Assembly (NCBI RefSeq): GCF_943192995.1
Contig: NZ_CALPCP010000002.1
Span: 186,001 to 250,000 of the forward strand
Length of the DNA: 64,000 bases
Direction of reading: 5' to 3'
Origin: Flintibacter muris
Lineage (GTDB): Bacteria; Bacillota; Clostridia; Oscillospirales; Oscillospiraceae
The notes under the pieces are model-generated. The model was not told the DNA's origin, did not search any database, and saw only the letters and a list, made by a program, of their open reading frames with translations. Each line of letters begins with the position of its first letter. The stretch's first letter is position 1. The position numbers were made by a program, and so were the translations under genes. This document shows positions 35,170-42,913 of the stretch, in pieces.

Positions 35170-35883
35170 ATGCCTGGACTGGGGACTTTCATCAACACCG
35201 CCGCTATTATCGCAGGCGGCCTGTGCGGGCTGCTGTTCGGACGTTTTCTGTCCCAGCAGAAGCAGGATACCCTGTGTAAATCCTGCGGCGTGTGTACCCT
35301 GTTTATTGGAATCAGCGGCGCCTTATGCGGGATGCTGAGCGTGGAGGGGACCGCCCTTGTCAGCGGCGGGACCATGCAGATTGTTCTGTGTATCTCCGTC
35401 GGCGCGCTGATTGGCGAGATATTGAACATTGAAGACCATATTGAAGGCTTTGGCCAGTGGCTCAAGGTAAAAACCGGAAACGGGAAGGACAATCAATTTG
35501 TAAATGCTTTTGTAACTGCCTCCCTCACGGTTTGTATCGGGGCTATGGCGGTAATCGGCGCAATTCAGGACGGAATTATGGCAGACCCCTCCATCCTGAT
35601 GACCAAAGCCACACTGGACTTTATTGTTGTTATGGTAATGACCACCTCTATGGGTAAGGGCTGCATCTTTTCAGCCATCCCCGTGGCAGCATTTCAGGGT
35701 GGAATTACCGTTCTGGCCCGTCTGATTAAACCGCTGATGACAGACGCCGCTCTGGCCAATCTGTCCCTGATCGGCTCTATCCTGATTTTCTGCGTAGGCG
35801 TCAACCTGCTCTGGGACAAGAGAATCCGGGTGGCCAATCTGCTGCCGGCCATAGTGCTGGCCGTGGTTTTTGCCTTTCTTTAA
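35170..35883 (+). CDS. DUF554 family membrane protein (YdfK-like)
   Basis: 237 residues with about 7 membrane helices. N-terminal GLGTFINTAAIIAGGLCGLLFG, central FVTASLTVCIGAMAVIGAIQDG and LDFIVVMVMTTSMGKGCIFSA are characteristic of DUF554, whose role is not established (putative transporter). It starts 4 bp after the pepD stop, so it is co-transcribed, and is followed by a strong terminator. Confidence 0.88.
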   Translation: MPGLGTFINTAAIIAGGLCGLLFGRFLSQQKQDTLCKSCGVCTLFIGISGALCGMLSVEGTALVSGGTMQIVLCISVGALIGEILNIEDHIEGFGQWLKVKTGNGKDNQFVNAFVTASLTVCIGAMAVIGAIQDGIMADPSILMTKATLDFIVVMVMTTSMGKGCIFSAIPVAAFQGGITVLARLIKPLMTDAALANLSLIGSILIFCVGVNLLWDKRIRVANLLPAIVLAVVFAFL

Positions 35884-35900
35884 CTCCCGCGCTTCTAATC

Positions 35901-35945
35901 AATCTGAGGACTCAGGCCAAACAGCCTGAGCCCTCAGATTTTTCC
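35901..35945. terminator. Bidirectional terminator between DUF554 and spoIVB genes
   Basis: Long stem AATCTGAGGACTCAGGC/GCCTGAGCCCTCAGATT followed by TTTCC, placed between convergent genes. Confidence 0.85.
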
Positions 35946-37067
35946 TTATTGAGAAAATTGTCCTTCCCCTACAGCCTGTTTCAACATATTCTCCGCCAAA
36001 ATGCCGTAGCCTCTTGTGGGATCGTTCACCAACACATGGGTGACCGCCCCTACCAGCCGTCCGTTTTGCAGAATGGGGGAGCCGCTCATTCCCTGCACAA
36101 TGCCTCCGGTAGCCTCCAGCAGTCCTGGGTCGGTAACCTGTATCATCATGCTCCGGGTGCCATCTCCCTCAGGGTAAAGGTGGGTAATCTCCACCGCGAA
36201 TTCCTCCACCTCATCTCCCCGAATGTTGGACAGGATGGTCGCCGGACCAGTGGTTACCTGGCCCCGGACGGCCACCTTCACCGGCTCCACCGCGTTTCCC
36301 ACGGTGTCCTGAGGCATCTGGCCAAAAATACCCAGATTGGTATTGGCGTACAGCGTACCCAGGTCACGGGTCAGGTCAAATTGCCCGTGGAGCTCACCGG
36401 GAGCGCCTCCAGCCCCCTTTTTGATCTCCGTGACGCTGGCAGGCATAATGCTGCCCGACTCCAGAGGCATGAGCATGGCGGTATCCACGTCGTTAATGCC
36501 GTGGCCCAGGGCACCAAACACGCCGCTGCTGGGATCGTAAAAGGTCATGGTGCCGATACCGGCCATGGAGTCCCGCAGCCACACCCCCAGTTGCCAGACG
36601 CCCTGGCTGTTTTCCACAGCCGCCGCCGTCAGCTGGAGCTGCCGCTGCCCCCGCACCGCCTGGATGGTGAGGGGCTCGTCCTCACTTTGGCTGACCAGGG
36701 CCTGGACTTCCTCAATGGTGTCCACCTCTCCGCCGTTGATATGGGTGATGACATCTCCCGCTTTCAGCCCGCAGTCCCGGCCGGGGTAGGAGGCGCCCTC
36801 CTCTGTCTCCACCGGGGACAGGCCAACCACCAGCACGCCGTCAGAAAACAGCTTGATGCCCACCGCCTTGCCCAGCGGGATCACCGTGCGGCCCACCGTC
36901 TCCGGGGCCTCAGAGGCCATGGAGGAGCTGGACGGTTCCACCGCCAACGCGGCCCCTGCCATGACCGCCTCCGCCCTGTCGCCCGTAAGCGCCAGCGACA
37001 GGCAGAACACCGCCCCTAAAAGGAGCAGGCCGAACACCCCCGGTCCGTTCTTTTTCTCTTGTTCCAT
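35946..37067 (-). CDS. spoIVB: SpoIVB peptidase
   Basis: 373 residues. SpoIVB is the forespore-secreted S55 serine peptidase that triggers sigma-K activation by cutting SpoIVFA in B. subtilis. N-terminal membrane anchor (GVFGLLLLGAVFCLSLAL), PDZ domain (~65-150, YPGRDCGLKAGDVITHING), then the S55 domain with GALGHGIND (H189) and GIVQGMSGSPILQNG (Ser of GMSGSP, ~328-330), LGTLYANTNLGIFG between. ATG at 37067 follows AGGGGG; an in-frame ATG farther upstream lies in a hairpin. Evidence for endospore formation. No recN or spo0A is adjacent, unlike in Bacillus. Confidence 0.94.
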   Translation of the reverse strand: MEQEKKNGPGVFGLLLLGAVFCLSLALTGDRAEAVMAGAALAVEPSSSSMASEAPETVGRTVIPLGKAVGIKLFSDGVLVVGLSPVETEEGASYPGRDCGLKAGDVITHINGGEVDTIEEVQALVSQSEDEPLTIQAVRGQRQLQLTAAAVENSQGVWQLGVWLRDSMAGIGTMTFYDPSSGVFGALGHGINDVDTAMLMPLESGSIMPASVTEIKKGAGGAPGELHGQFDLTRDLGTLYANTNLGIFGQMPQDTVGNAVEPVKVAVRGQVTTGPATILSNIRGDEVEEFAVEITHLYPEGDGTRSMMIQVTDPGLLEATGGIVQGMSGSPILQNGRLVGAVTHVLVNDPTRGYGILAENMLKQAVGEGQFSQ

Positions 37068-37095
37068 AATTCCACCCCCTTGCCATAAATCAAAA

Positions 37096-37130
37096 GGGCG
37101 GGCGAGCTTTTTCACTCGCCCGCCCTTTCA
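37096..37130 (-). terminator. Stem-loop immediately upstream of spoIVB
   Basis: A perfect stem AAAGGGCGGGCGAG/CTCGCCCGCCCTTT ends ~29 bp before the spoIVB start, with TTTTGATTT on the minus side. It could end upstream transcription or form the 5' end of the spoIVB message; a CATAATG word resembling a sigma-G -10 lies directly upstream at about 37128-37134. Confidence 0.6.
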
Positions 37131-37276
37131 TTATGGCCGGAGATGCCTCAATTCAACCGTGGGGAGGAATACCACCATTTCCAATGAAATAATAAACCGG
37201 TTTTTTCCGGCGATTAAATGAAATCTGTCACACAAACTATTTGTAAACGTCAAAAAACTGGCAAAGAGGCCAGTCC

Positions 37277-37450
37277 CTACTGAAATTCTTCCGCCAGCAT
37301 CTTCAGCTCCCCCAGCGTGGATACGGTAATATTGCTCTCCAGCAGCCGCAGCTGGGCCTTGGCGGGCATCCGGTCCCAGTAGGATAGCAGAGCGGCATCG
37401 TGGCCTACCACATCCTGGGGCAGGCGGTAGTATTGCTCATATTGCTCCAT
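37277..37450 (-). CDS. Small protein of unknown function
   Basis: 57 residues (MEQYEQYYRLPQDVVG... LKMLAEEFQ), acidic, Tyr-rich N terminus, no known motif. ATG at 37450 follows GGGGAGC with good spacing; a longer frame from 37492 lacks a site. It precedes spoIVB by ~210 bp, separated from it by the stem-loop. Confidence 0.6.
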   Translation of the reverse strand: MEQYEQYYRLPQDVVGHDAALLSYWDRMPAKAQLRLLESNITVSTLGELKMLAEEFQ

Positions 37451-37526
37451 AAGCGCTCCCCTTTCCGGCCACAGTTTGCCCGGAAAGGCCAAATTTCATT
37501 CCCCCTTTGCAAGCAAGAACCAGAGC

Positions 37527-37604
37527 TGTAGGGGCGGCCTTTGGCCGCCCGCCGAACCAAATGCTCTGCCCGTAACAGACAGGCAGCCATAGGCCGCCCC
37601 TGCA
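37527..37604. repeat. Palindromic dispersed repeat, copy 7
   Basis: TGTAGGGGCGGCCTTTGGCC on the left and GGCAGCCATAGGCCGCCCCT on the right with a 30-bp centre. Confidence 0.8.
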
Positions 37605-37672
37605 TAGGACAGCAAATCATAAATTAGAAACAGCGGCTGTATGATCTGTGATTTGCTTGGTGGGGCAACAAA

Positions 37673-37704
37673 AAAGGCCAGAAAGAGTTGTTCTCTCCGA
37701 CCTG
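37673..37704 (-). terminator. Terminator of the zinc-ribbon protein gene
   Basis: Imperfect stem AGGTCGGAGAGA/CTCTTTCTGGCCT followed on the minus strand by TTTTTTG. Confidence 0.7.
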
Positions 37705-37711
37705 TCTGTTA

Positions 37712-37987
37712 TCATTTCAGGAAAAACCACGCAGCCACCGCAATCACGACCAGTCCCAGGATGATCCAGGGAGCGGCGCTTTTTTTCTTCTCCTCGGGGG
37801 CGCTGCGGGTGACGTAAAAACTCATATCCTCTTTCCTGGCGTCGATCTGCTTCTTAGCTTCGGACTCCTGCTGTTTTTCCAGGTCCTGAATCAGGCGCAG
37901 GTGAGGGTCCAGCGTGGCGCCGCAATATACGCAGAAGGAGCGGGAATCCTCATTGGTGTTGCGGCATTCGGGACAGCGTTTTGACAT
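37712..37987 (-). CDS. Zinc-ribbon membrane-anchored small protein
   Basis: 91 residues. N-terminal zinc ribbon CPECRNTNEDSRSFCVYCGA (C5, C8, C19, C22), a charged helical middle (~35-60, QDLEKQQESEAKKQI) and a C-terminal transmembrane helix (APWIILGLVVIAVAAWFFL) make a tail-anchored protein facing the cytoplasm. Function unknown. ATG at 37987 follows AAAGGAG. It is monocistronic. Confidence 0.85.
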   Translation of the reverse strand: MSKRCPECRNTNEDSRSFCVYCGATLDPHLRLIQDLEKQQESEAKKQIDARKEDMSFYVTRSAPEEKKKSAAPWIILGLVVIAVAAWFFLK

Positions 37988-38063
37988 AATCTTACTCCTT
38001 TATTCTTCCAATCTCTTGTTCGGATTATAGCAGAAAACATCTGTCTCCGCAAGATGGTTTTGT

Positions 38064-39083
38064 TCAAAAAAGATTATTTTTGAAAAAATTCAGGGCATTT
38101 TTCCACAGAATACCATCTGCAAGGCGGGGGGAGAGCCCCCGGTCCAAAAAGTACTGGTACAGCCCGGCAAACCGGGCGGGATTATCCAGGCCGGGGGGGA
38201 CGTCGGTGCCGTCGGCGTCGGAGCCCAGGGCCAGGCACTCCTCTGCTCCCAGCTCCAAAAAGTGCTCTGCATGGCGCCACAGGTCGTCCAGGGCGGCGGG
38301 ACGCTCCCCGGTGCGCAAAAAGTCCTGGCAGTAGTTCAGCCCGATCAGACAGCCCCGGCGGACCATCTCGGCAATCTGCCCGTCGGTGAGGTTTCGGCGG
38401 TGTTGGCATACCGCCCGTGCGTTGGAGTGGCTGGCCGCGAAGGGCCTGGAGGCTGTGTCCAGCAAATCGTCAAACCCTGTGTCGTTTAAGTGAGACACAT
38501 CCACCAGTATGCCAACCCGCTCCAGCTCCCGAACGGCCTCCCGGCCAAATTGGGACAGCCCGTGGCCTGTCACGTTTCCAGACCCCAGCTCGTTTTCCCC
38601 ATTCCAGGTGAGGGTCATCATCCGCACGCCGTCCCGGGCAAGGGCTTCAATCCGTTCCAGCTGTCCGGCCAGGGCGGAGCCGTTCTCCACCGTGAGGATG
38701 GCCGCCGCTTTGCCTGCGGTCCAGGCGGCCTCAATGTCCGCGGCGGTGCGGCAAGGGCGGACATTGTCCGCCAGTGCCTCCATCTGCCGGTGGAAGCTGC
38801 GCTGGTGGAGGTCGTAATAGGCGGCGGCCTCCTCTCCGCGCAATTCATCCGGGATAAAGACGGCACAGCACTGGCACCAGCGCACCCCCTCTGGAATGGC
38901 GGACAGGGAGAAATGACGGCCGGGGAGGTCCAGGGTGTTGGTCCCCCGGACCCTGTCCGCCAGGGCAGTGACCGTCTCCGCCTTTTTCACAGGGTCCCGG
39001 AGGGAGGCCAGCATGTGGTAATCCTCCGGGGTCAGGGCGGTGAGAGTGTCGCAGTGCAGGTCAATGAGGGCGTAGGGCAGCAT
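38064..39083 (-). CDS. Membrane dipeptidase-like peptidase (M19)
   Basis: 339 residues of the renal-dipeptidase (M19) family, a dizinc TIM-barrel that cleaves dipeptides, often with D-residues. Metal motifs: IDLHCDTL (~7-14), TVENGSAL (~130), ILVDVSHLNDTGF (~207-219), ASHSNARAVCQHRRNLTD (~232-249) and LGSDADGTDVPPGLD (~289-303). No signal peptide, so it is cytosolic as in many clostridial versions. ATG at 39083 has AAGGAG 9 nt upstream; an upstream in-frame ATG (39194) lies in the repeat. Confidence 0.9.
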   Translation of the reverse strand: MLPYALIDLHCDTLTALTPEDYHMLASLRDPVKKAETVTALADRVRGTNTLDLPGRHFSLSAIPEGVRWCQCCAVFIPDELRGEEAAAYYDLHQRSFHRQMEALADNVRPCRTAADIEAAWTAGKAAAILTVENGSALAGQLERIEALARDGVRMMTLTWNGENELGSGNVTGHGLSQFGREAVRELERVGILVDVSHLNDTGFDDLLDTASRPFAASHSNARAVCQHRRNLTDGQIAEMVRRGCLIGLNYCQDFLRTGERPAALDDLWRHAEHFLELGAEECLALGSDADGTDVPPGLDNPARFAGLYQYFLDRGLSPRLADGILWKNALNFFKNNLF

Positions 39084-39101
39084 AAAATCAACTCCTTCTA
39101 T

Positions 39102-39238
39102 AAGCCTCCCTCTCTGAGGGAGGTGGCACCGCCGAAGGCGGTGGCGGAGGGAGTCTTCTCCAAAGCGCATCTGTTTTTCGGAGAAAACCCCCACCGTCCT
39201 GCGGGCGGAGCCCCCCTCTTTGCGAAGGGGGCCTTTGT
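39102..39238. repeat. Composite repeat of family 2, copy A
   Basis: Starts AAGCCTCCCTCTCTGAGGGA, continues GGTGGCACCGCCGAAGGCGG, GGCGGAGGGAGT, TTTTCGGAGAAAACCCCCAC and GGGCGGAGCCCCCC, and ends TTGCGAAGGGGGCC. The whole is repeated as its reverse complement at 54140-54285. Confidence 0.75.
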
Positions 39239-39243
39239 GCTTC

Positions 39244-39305
39244 TGCAGGGGCAGCCTGTGGCCGCCCCTGCAAAGCCGGTATCAGCAATTTCGAAGCTTG
39301 CTATA
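39244..39305. repeat. Dispersed palindrome with one outer arm, copy 8
   Basis: Core TGCAGGGGCAGCC/GGCCGCCCCTGCA (39244-39272), then the outer arm TCAGCAATTTCGAAGCTTGC (39282-39301). It abuts the family 2 copy. Confidence 0.7.
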
Positions 39306-39318
39306 AGCCTATGCCCGT

Positions 39319-41469
39319 TTATCCCGGTTTTTTCATGGTCAGGGAGATGCGCTTTTTCTTTTCGTCCACTTCCACAACCCACACGGTAACCACATCTCCC
39401 ACGCTGAGCAGCTCGGAGGGGTGCTTCACCCGTCGGGAGAGCTTGGAGATGTGGACCAGGCCGTCCTGGTGGACGCCGATATCCACAAAGACGCCGAAGT
39501 CGATCACGTTCCGCACCGTGCCCTGGAGCTCCATACCGGGCTTCAGGTCCTTGGCCTCCATCACGTCGGTGCGGAGTATGGGAGGCGGAAGCTCATCCCG
39601 GGGGTCCCGGCCCGGCTTGGACAGCTCCTTTACAATATCCGTCAGGGTGGGCGCACCCGCGCCGCAGGTCTCAGACAGGGTCTCGTAGCCAATGGCCTCT
39701 GCCTTGCTTTTCAGCTCCGCGATATTCCCCAACTTCACATCTTCCAGCGTAAACCCGCAGGCTGTAAGCAGCTTCTCCGCCGCGCCGTAGCTCTCCGGGT
39801 GGACGCCGGTGTTGTCCAGCACGGATTTGCTCTCCGGCACTCGGATAAACCCGGCGCACAGCTCAAAGGCCTTGGGCCCCAGCTTGGGCACCTTCAAAAG
39901 CTGTTTCCGGGCGGTAAAGGCTCCGTTCTCCTCCCGGTACTTCACCAGATTTTTGGCGGTGGCGGAGGTGAGGCCGGACACCCGCTGGAGCAGGGAGGGG
40001 GAGGCGGTGTTGGCGTCCACACCCACCGCGTTGACGCAGTCCTCCACCACGCCGTCCAGGGTCTCTCCCAGCCGGGCCTGGGGCATGTCGTGCTGGTACT
40101 GGCCCACGCCAATGGCCTTGGGATCGATCTTCACCAGCTCGGCCAGAGGGTCCTGGAGCCGCCGGGCAATGGATACGGCGGAGCGCAGGTTCACATCAAA
40201 CTGGGGGAACTCCTCGGCGGCCAGCTTGGAGGCGGAGTAGACGCTGGCCCCCGCCTCGCTGACAATCATGTAGGATACGCCGCCGCCCACCTCCTTGATG
40301 AGCTCCACCGTCATCTGCTCGGTTTCCCGGCTGGCGGTGCCGTTGCCGATAGCAATATGCTCCACCCCATGCTTTTTGATAAGAGAGGCCAGAATGTTGA
40401 TGCACTCCGCCTTTTTCCGGTCGCCGTGGGTGGGGTAGACCACCGTGGTGTCCAGCACCTTGCCGGTGGGGTCCACCACCGCCACCTTACAGCCCATGCG
40501 GTAGCCCGGGTCCAAACCCATGGTTACTTTCCCCTTGACAGGGGGCTGCATCAGCAGGGGCTTCAGGTTCAGGGCGAACATGTGGATGGCCCCCTCGTTG
40601 GCCTGGTCGGTGAGGGTATTCCGAATTTCCCGTTCCATGGAGGGCTGTATAAGCCGGTCGTAGGCGTCGTCCGCCGCCGCCCGGACAAAGTCCATGGCTG
40701 CCCGGTTGGGCACCACCATCCGCCGGACGGCGATATGGGCGGTCTCCGGGTCCAGCTCCACCGACACCTTGAGGATATCCTCCCGCTCCCCCCGGTTGAC
40801 GGCCAGCACCTGATAGCCCTGAACCCGGCCCACCGGCTGCTTGAAGTCGTAGTACAGGCGGTAGACAGTGTCCTCCGGCTCCTTGTCCGCCGCCTTGGAC
40901 ACCAGCAGGCTGCGGCGCAGATACAGCTCCCGCAGCATTTTGCGGATGTCGGCGTCGTCAGAAATCAGCTCAGCTATGATGTCGTTGGCCCCCTGGAGGG
41001 CGTCCTCAATGGTCTCTACCCCCTTCTCAGGGTTGATGTAGTCCTGGGCCGCTGTCTCCATGTCCACGGCGGGCCCCAAGGCGAAGGCCAGGGCGGCCAG
41101 GGACTCCAGCCCCTTTTCCCGGGCAATGGTGGCCCGGGTGCGCCGCTTCTGCTTGTAGGGGCGGTACAGGTCCTCCACCTCGGCCAGGGTGGCGGCGGAG
41201 TCGATGGCGGCGGCCAGCTCCTGGGTGAGCTTGCCCTGGTTCTCAATGGAGGTCTTCACCTCCCCCTTCCGGGTGTCCAGGCTGCGCAGGTATTGCAGAC
41301 GGTCGGCCAGCTGGCGGAGCAGCTGGTCATCCATAGAGCCATGGAGCTCCTTGCGGTAGCGGGCAATAAAGGGGATGGTAGCCCCCTCGTCAATAAGGGT
41401 GACCACATTGTTGACGTGTTCCTCCGTTCGGCCCAGTTCCTGAGCCAGGGTCTGAATAATCAGGTCCAT
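39319..41469 (-). CDS. tex: Tex-family RNA-binding transcription accessory protein
   Basis: 716 residues. N-terminal helical Tex domain (ATIPFIARYRKE, ~30-41; DLYRPYKQKRRTRATIAREKGLE), YqgF/RuvC-like fold (VTMGLDPGYRMGCKVAVVD, ~318-336), helix-hairpin-helix region (LLQRVSGLTSATAKNLVKYR; LKVPKLGPKAFELCAGF) and a C-terminal S1 domain (LKPGMELQGTVRNVIDFG to RVKHPSELLSVGD, ~635-700). It binds nucleic acids and affects transcription; its precise role is not known. ATG at 41469 follows AAGGAGAA. It is divergent from the cobalamin-riboswitch unit. Confidence 0.95.
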   Translation of the reverse strand: MDLIIQTLAQELGRTEEHVNNVVTLIDEGATIPFIARYRKELHGSMDDQLLRQLADRLQYLRSLDTRKGEVKTSIENQGKLTQELAAAIDSAATLAEVEDLYRPYKQKRRTRATIAREKGLESLAALAFALGPAVDMETAAQDYINPEKGVETIEDALQGANDIIAELISDDADIRKMLRELYLRRSLLVSKAADKEPEDTVYRLYYDFKQPVGRVQGYQVLAVNRGEREDILKVSVELDPETAHIAVRRMVVPNRAAMDFVRAAADDAYDRLIQPSMEREIRNTLTDQANEGAIHMFALNLKPLLMQPPVKGKVTMGLDPGYRMGCKVAVVDPTGKVLDTTVVYPTHGDRKKAECINILASLIKKHGVEHIAIGNGTASRETEQMTVELIKEVGGGVSYMIVSEAGASVYSASKLAAEEFPQFDVNLRSAVSIARRLQDPLAELVKIDPKAIGVGQYQHDMPQARLGETLDGVVEDCVNAVGVDANTASPSLLQRVSGLTSATAKNLVKYREENGAFTARKQLLKVPKLGPKAFELCAGFIRVPESKSVLDNTGVHPESYGAAEKLLTACGFTLEDVKLGNIAELKSKAEAIGYETLSETCGAGAPTLTDIVKELSKPGRDPRDELPPPILRTDVMEAKDLKPGMELQGTVRNVIDFGVFVDIGVHQDGLVHISKLSRRVKHPSELLSVGDVVTVWVVEVDEKKKRISLTMKKPG

Positions 41470-41532
41470 AGTCGTTCTCCTTGGTATAGAAAGTCAGAGA
41501 ACAGTTTACCGCAAAAACCGGAAAAAGTCCAG

Positions 41533-41561
41533 TTGGCTTTTTGTCGAAGGTGTGATATAAT
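41533..41561 (+). promoter_or_regulatory. Promoter of the cobalamin-riboswitch transcript
   Basis: TTGGCT (41533-41538), a 17-bp spacer and TATAAT (41556-41561), with expected start at ~41568 where the riboswitch P1 strand begins. Confidence 0.8.
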
Positions 41562-41568
41562 GCCTCCG

Positions 41569-41760
41569 CCCCAGGTGCCCGGGTGGACAAATCCGGGAGA
41601 ATAGGGAAGAAAGTCACGGTCCCGCCGCTGTGAGAGGGGAGCCGGGCCTCAAAGACCACTGGGAAACCGGGAAGGTGAGGTCAGGCACTGAGCCTCAAGT
41701 CAGAAGACCTGCCTGGGGAAACATGCACTCATGTTGCGAGTGACAACAAGGAGGTTTTTC
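41569..41760 (+). promoter_or_regulatory. Cobalamin (B12) riboswitch
   Basis: P1 CCCCAGGTGCC (from 41569) pairs with CCTGCCTGGGG (to 41717). Conserved core pieces in order: GAATAGGGAA (~41600), TCCCGCCGCTGT (~41620), GACCACTGGGAAACCGGGAA (~41654) and the B12 box AAGTCAGAAGACCTGCC (41697-41713). The expression platform 41718-41760 contains CACTC...GAGTG next to AAGGAGG (41749-41755), so it probably works by masking or freeing the ribosome binding site; no intrinsic terminator is seen. Adenosyl- or methylcobalamin binding should repress the downstream gene. Confidence 0.95.
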
Positions 41761-41763
41761 TCA

Positions 41764-42156
41764 ATGAAAGGAAACAAGAAGACTCTGTTCGCTGTGGCCG
41801 CTCTGGCGGTCATCGCAGTTCTGATGCTGGGGCTGTGGTATGTCAGCCTCCCCCAGACTCAGGCGGGGGACAAGACCGTTGTGGTGGAGGTAGTCCACAG
41901 CGACGAGAGCACCAAGGAGTTTACCTATCACACCAGCGCCGAATATCTGGGTGAGGTCCTGCTGGCCGAACAGCTGGTGGAGGGGGAACAGAGCACCTAC
42001 GGCCTGTTCATCACCACGGTGGACGGCGAGACCGCCCAGGACAGCCTGCGTCAGTGGTGGTGCGTCACCAAGGAGGGACAGCGGGTGGACACCGGGGCGG
42101 ATACCACCCCAATCGCCGACGGCGACCGCTTTGAGCTGACTATGTCCACCTACTAA
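41764..42156 (+). CDS. Exported DUF4430 (transcobalamin C-terminal-like) protein under B12 riboswitch control
   Basis: 130 residues. N-terminal signal anchor (LFAVAALAVIAVLMLGLWYV) followed by one DUF4430 domain (TVVVEVVHSDESTKEFTYHT, GEVLLAEQLVEGEQSTYGLFIT, SLRQWWCVTKEG). DUF4430 shares its fold with the C-terminal beta domain of vertebrate transcobalamin and intrinsic factor. There is no sortase signal or lipobox, so it is probably tethered by its N-terminal helix and faces outward. ATG at 41764 follows AAGGAGG. The riboswitch directly upstream strongly suggests a task in corrinoid capture; no ECF or BtuCD transporter genes follow. Binding is inferred, not shown. Confidence 0.85.
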   Translation: MKGNKKTLFAVAALAVIAVLMLGLWYVSLPQTQAGDKTVVVEVVHSDESTKEFTYHTSAEYLGEVLLAEQLVEGEQSTYGLFITTVDGETAQDSLRQWWCVTKEGQRVDTGADTTPIADGDRFELTMSTY

Positions 42157-42180
42157 GCCGGTACAGCGGCTATCGCAATC

Positions 42181-42207
42181 TGCAGGGGCGGCCTTTGGCC
42201 GCCCCTC
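42181..42207. repeat. Dispersed palindrome, compact form, copy 9
   Basis: TGCAGGGGCGGCC TTT GGCCGCCCCT hairpin just past the DUF4430 gene; ATCGCAAT before it may be a worn outer arm. Confidence 0.75.
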
Positions 42208-42423
42208 AAACTGTCAAAAACCCTCTGTCCCCGTAGAGCAGGGCAAGGTCCCCTTTCCTCGCAGGGGGGACGCGAATCCGTAAGCGGCAAAGCCGCTAAT
42301 GGATATCCTGGACCAGCGGGCCGCTGAGAACGGCGGCCCCTGCTTCTTTTGTGCCTCCCGTCAAAATAACCGAGAGGCAGAGGGAGGCAGAGCGGGCCGT
42401 TCAAAAAAGCTACTAATTTCCTC

Positions 42424-42455
42424 TTGACAAATAGGGAAAGAGGGTTTACTATAAT
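42424..42455 (+). promoter_or_regulatory. Promoter of the tiny-ORF unit
   Basis: Perfect TTGACA (42424-42429), 17 bp, TACTAT (42447-42452); TATAAT at 42450-42455 overlaps with a 20-bp spacer. Confidence 0.7.
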
Positions 42456-42514
42456 GATAGCAATGGGGGAGTGCATCCTTCCTATGCGGATACTGCGGAA
42501 AAGAGGTGAGCACA

Positions 42515-42595
42515 GATGCAACAGCGTTATGTCACCCAGGGAGCCTATTTCCTCTGCAAGCGATCGGAGCATACTGTGCGCGTCTCTGCGGCCTG
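42515..42595 (+). CDS. Tiny reading frame 1 (26 aa)
   Basis: MQQRYVTQGAYFLCKRSEHT followed by VRVSAA and TGA. The ATG is 7-8 nt after AGAGGTGAG, a plausible ribosome binding site. A competing frame from GTG at 42506 reads on to 42754 but starts too close to the site. It lies between a good promoter and tiny frame 2. Function unknown; it may be a leader peptide. Confidence 0.35.
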
Positions 42596-42705
42596 ATGGG
42601 CCGTACCTTCAACGTCTACACAGCTTTTTCTCCCATCGTTTGCAGCGCAGACGGTGGTGTTTTTATACCCATTTTCAGGTTAGCACAGAAAGGAGGCGGC
42701 ACGTA

Positions 42706-42834
42706 TGACAATGCCCAAGCGGGAAGTGAACAGCGTTTGGTCCAAGGTCCGTGAGGATCGGGACATTGATGATCTGATTTTCAATTATGATGCTTATCAT
42801 ACCAATGAGGAAGACACTTGCAGCGACCGTTGAC
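42706..42834 (+). CDS. Tiny reading frame 2 (42 aa), acidic peptide
   Basis: Begins MTMPKREVNSVWSKVREDRD, then IDDLIFNYDAYHTNEEDTCS and DR before TGA. ATG at 42706 is 8 nt after a strong AAGGAGG. Charged, no hydrophobic segment, single Cys near the end. A strong intrinsic terminator follows 40 bp later, so the promoter, the two tiny frames and the terminator make a compact transcription unit. I do not recognise the peptide. Confidence 0.5.
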
Positions 42835-42873
42835 AGGTGTTGGAAGTCAGCGGAAGGCTGATGGGAAGGAATG

Positions 42874-42913
42874 AAACACCGCAGGACCTTTCCGGTCTCT
42901 GCGGTGTTTTTGT
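42874..42913 (+). terminator. Intrinsic terminator of the tiny-ORF unit
   Basis: An 11-bp stem AAACACCGCAG/CTGCGGTGTTT (42874-42884 with 42899-42909) followed by TTTTTGTG. Confidence 0.85.

Noticed and set aside
39421-41604. Very long plus-strand open frame (over 700 codons) opposite tex
   Set aside because: It is antisense to the well-supported tex gene, Gly/His/Val-rich as expected for a shadow of GC-rich codons, with no ribosome binding site or family match.
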